DNA of 64,000 nt from assembly GCF_000342045.1 (NCBI RefSeq), contig NZ_AONQ01000004.1, positions 1 through 64,000 of the forward strand, given 5' to 3'. Under the pieces are notes generated by a model, which worked only from the letters and a program-made list of their open reading frames with translations, searched no databases and was not told where the DNA came from. A program made the translations under genes and the position numbers. Source of the DNA: Paramagnetospirillum caucaseum. Its GTDB lineage: Bacteria; Pseudomonadota; Alphaproteobacteria; Rhodospirillales; Magnetospirillaceae. This document shows, piece by piece, positions 63,320 to 64,000 of the stretch (positions are counted from its first letter, which is position 1; the number at the start of each line of letters is the position of its first letter).

Positions 63320-64000
63320 ATGAAGAGATTGCTCGTTTCCGCCCTGACCCTGCTGGCCGCCGTTCCCGCCCTGGCCCACGACCTGTGGCTGGAGCCCGAT
63401 CCCGCCGGGGTGCGGGCGGTCTACGGCCATACCGGCGAAGGCGGCGGCGCCGACCGTTCCCGCCTGTTCGAGGTCAACGCCCGGGCGCCGGGCAACCGCA
63501 CGGTCTCGCTGCTCGACGCCGTCAGGCCCGGTTCCGACACCATGCCGCCGCTCGCCATTCCGTCCGCCGCCGAGGGGGCGAGGGTGGCGGCGGCCCGCTA
63601 TGACGGCGGCTTCTGGGTCAAGACCGCCCTGGGCAGCCGCAACACCAACCGGCTGAACGTACCCGACGCCCAGGACAGCCGCTGGTCGCAGAAATTCGCC
63701 AAGCTGGTGCTGCCCGGCGCCCAGCCCCTGGGCGGCGCGGTGGGGCATCGGCTGGAGATCGTTCCCCTGGCCGATCCCTACCGGCTCAAGACCGGCGAGC
63801 CTCTGACGGTCCGCGTCGATCTCGACGGCAGGCCGCTGGCCGGCGCGTCCATCGCCGTCGGCGATCCCAGGAACGAGGCGGTGGTCAAGATCGAGGCCGA
63901 CGGCGCGGGCCTCGCGGCGATTCCGTCCCGGCCGGGCCTCACCCTGCTTTCCGTCTCGCGGAAGCTTGCCGGGTCGGCGCCGCATCTGGCGGCGGAGGAC
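63320..64000 (+). CDS. DUF4198 periplasmic metal-uptake protein, truncated by the window end
   Basis: At least 227 residues, open to the right edge. Signal peptide MKRLLVSALTLLAAVPALAHDLWLEPD; the mature start HDLWLEP is typical of DUF4198, as is RTKTGEPLTVRVDLDGRPLAGASIAVG-like sequence near residue 165 (a carboxypeptidase-regulatory type beta domain). DUF4198 proteins accompany TonB receptors and ABC/ECF systems for nickel, cobalt or iron. Eight bases after the receptor, so cotranscribed. Confidence 0.8.
   Translation, partial: MKRLLVSALTLLAAVPALAHDLWLEPDPAGVRAVYGHTGEGGGADRSRLFEVNARAPGNRTVSLLDAVRPGSDTMPPLAIPSAAEGARVAAARYDGGFWVKTALGSRNTNRLNVPDAQDSRWSQKFAKLVLPGAQPLGGAVGHRLEIVPLADPYRLKTGEPLTVRVDLDGRPLAGASIAVGDPRNEAVVKIEADGAGLAAIPSRPGLTLLSVSRKLAGSAPHLAAED

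Noticed and set aside
1-64000. CRISPR array, tRNA, rRNA or magnetosome genes
   Set aside because: No regularly spaced direct repeats, no tRNA cloverleaf or rRNA segment and no mam/mms-type gene was seen on reading; short RNAs could still be missed.

Overview
The window is chromosomal DNA from a high-GC alphaproteobacterium. The gene set suggests a Magnetospirillum-like member of the Rhodospirillales: cytochrome c' with a cytochrome b561, two hemerythrin proteins, many c-di-GMP and chemotaxis proteins, perfect FNR-type boxes, GTP-type PEP carboxykinase and a split glycine decarboxylase. This placement is inference from gene content; no rRNA, tRNA or magnetosome gene is present to confirm it.

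Layout. 1-2.8 kb is a small, AT-richer accessory segment: a serine recombinase, a Rap1a/Tai-like secreted protein coupled to a membrane protein, and an XRE regulator. 2.8-9.4 kb holds a CaiB-type CoA transferase, a hemerythrin-receiver fusion, an outer-membrane barrel, a UvrD/PcrA helicase and a PrmA-like methyltransferase. 9.4-14.1 kb is a signalling block: an MCP with a C-terminal PilZ domain, then a heme-c-type GGDEF-EAL sensor with an FNR box in front, then a coupled YbaK/ProX deacylase. 14.2-19.5 kb has MlaC, guaA, an ArsR-SRPBCC pair with two matching operators, three small proteins (two of them Cys-rich) and a second hemerythrin. 19.6-29.6 kb has aminopeptidase P, a minus-strand run (MntA-HepT, SDR, permease, DUF420, heme O synthase), yicC-gmk and the cytochromes. 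29.7-38.8 kb holds an oxidoreductase, Nudix, TPR and pentapeptide proteins, a diguanylate cyclase/receiver pair, rnhA-thrB and ispH.

39.5-44.3 kb is a glycine-cleavage operon (gcvT-gcvH-gcvPA-gcvPB) behind a tandem glycine riboswitch and closed by a strong hairpin. 44.3-52.8 kb has a PAS-GGDEF-EAL protein with a degenerate cyclase domain, ubiA with a coupled methyltransferase, and the most unusual locus: two tandem degenerate EAL-like proteins translationally coupled to an ABC-2 ATPase, with the permease just downstream. 52.8-64 kb carries hldE-queF-queG, an XRE regulator, a copper chaperone with a His/Met tail, a HugZ-like protein, pckG, and a TonB receptor with a DUF4198 protein that runs off the end.

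The recurring theme is oxygen, heme and metal sensing tied to c-di-GMP control of behaviour. The best candidates for something undescribed are the EAL-like pair coupled to an ABC exporter (47661-51928) and the FNR-box-linked CxxCH GGDEF-EAL sensor (11552-13649).
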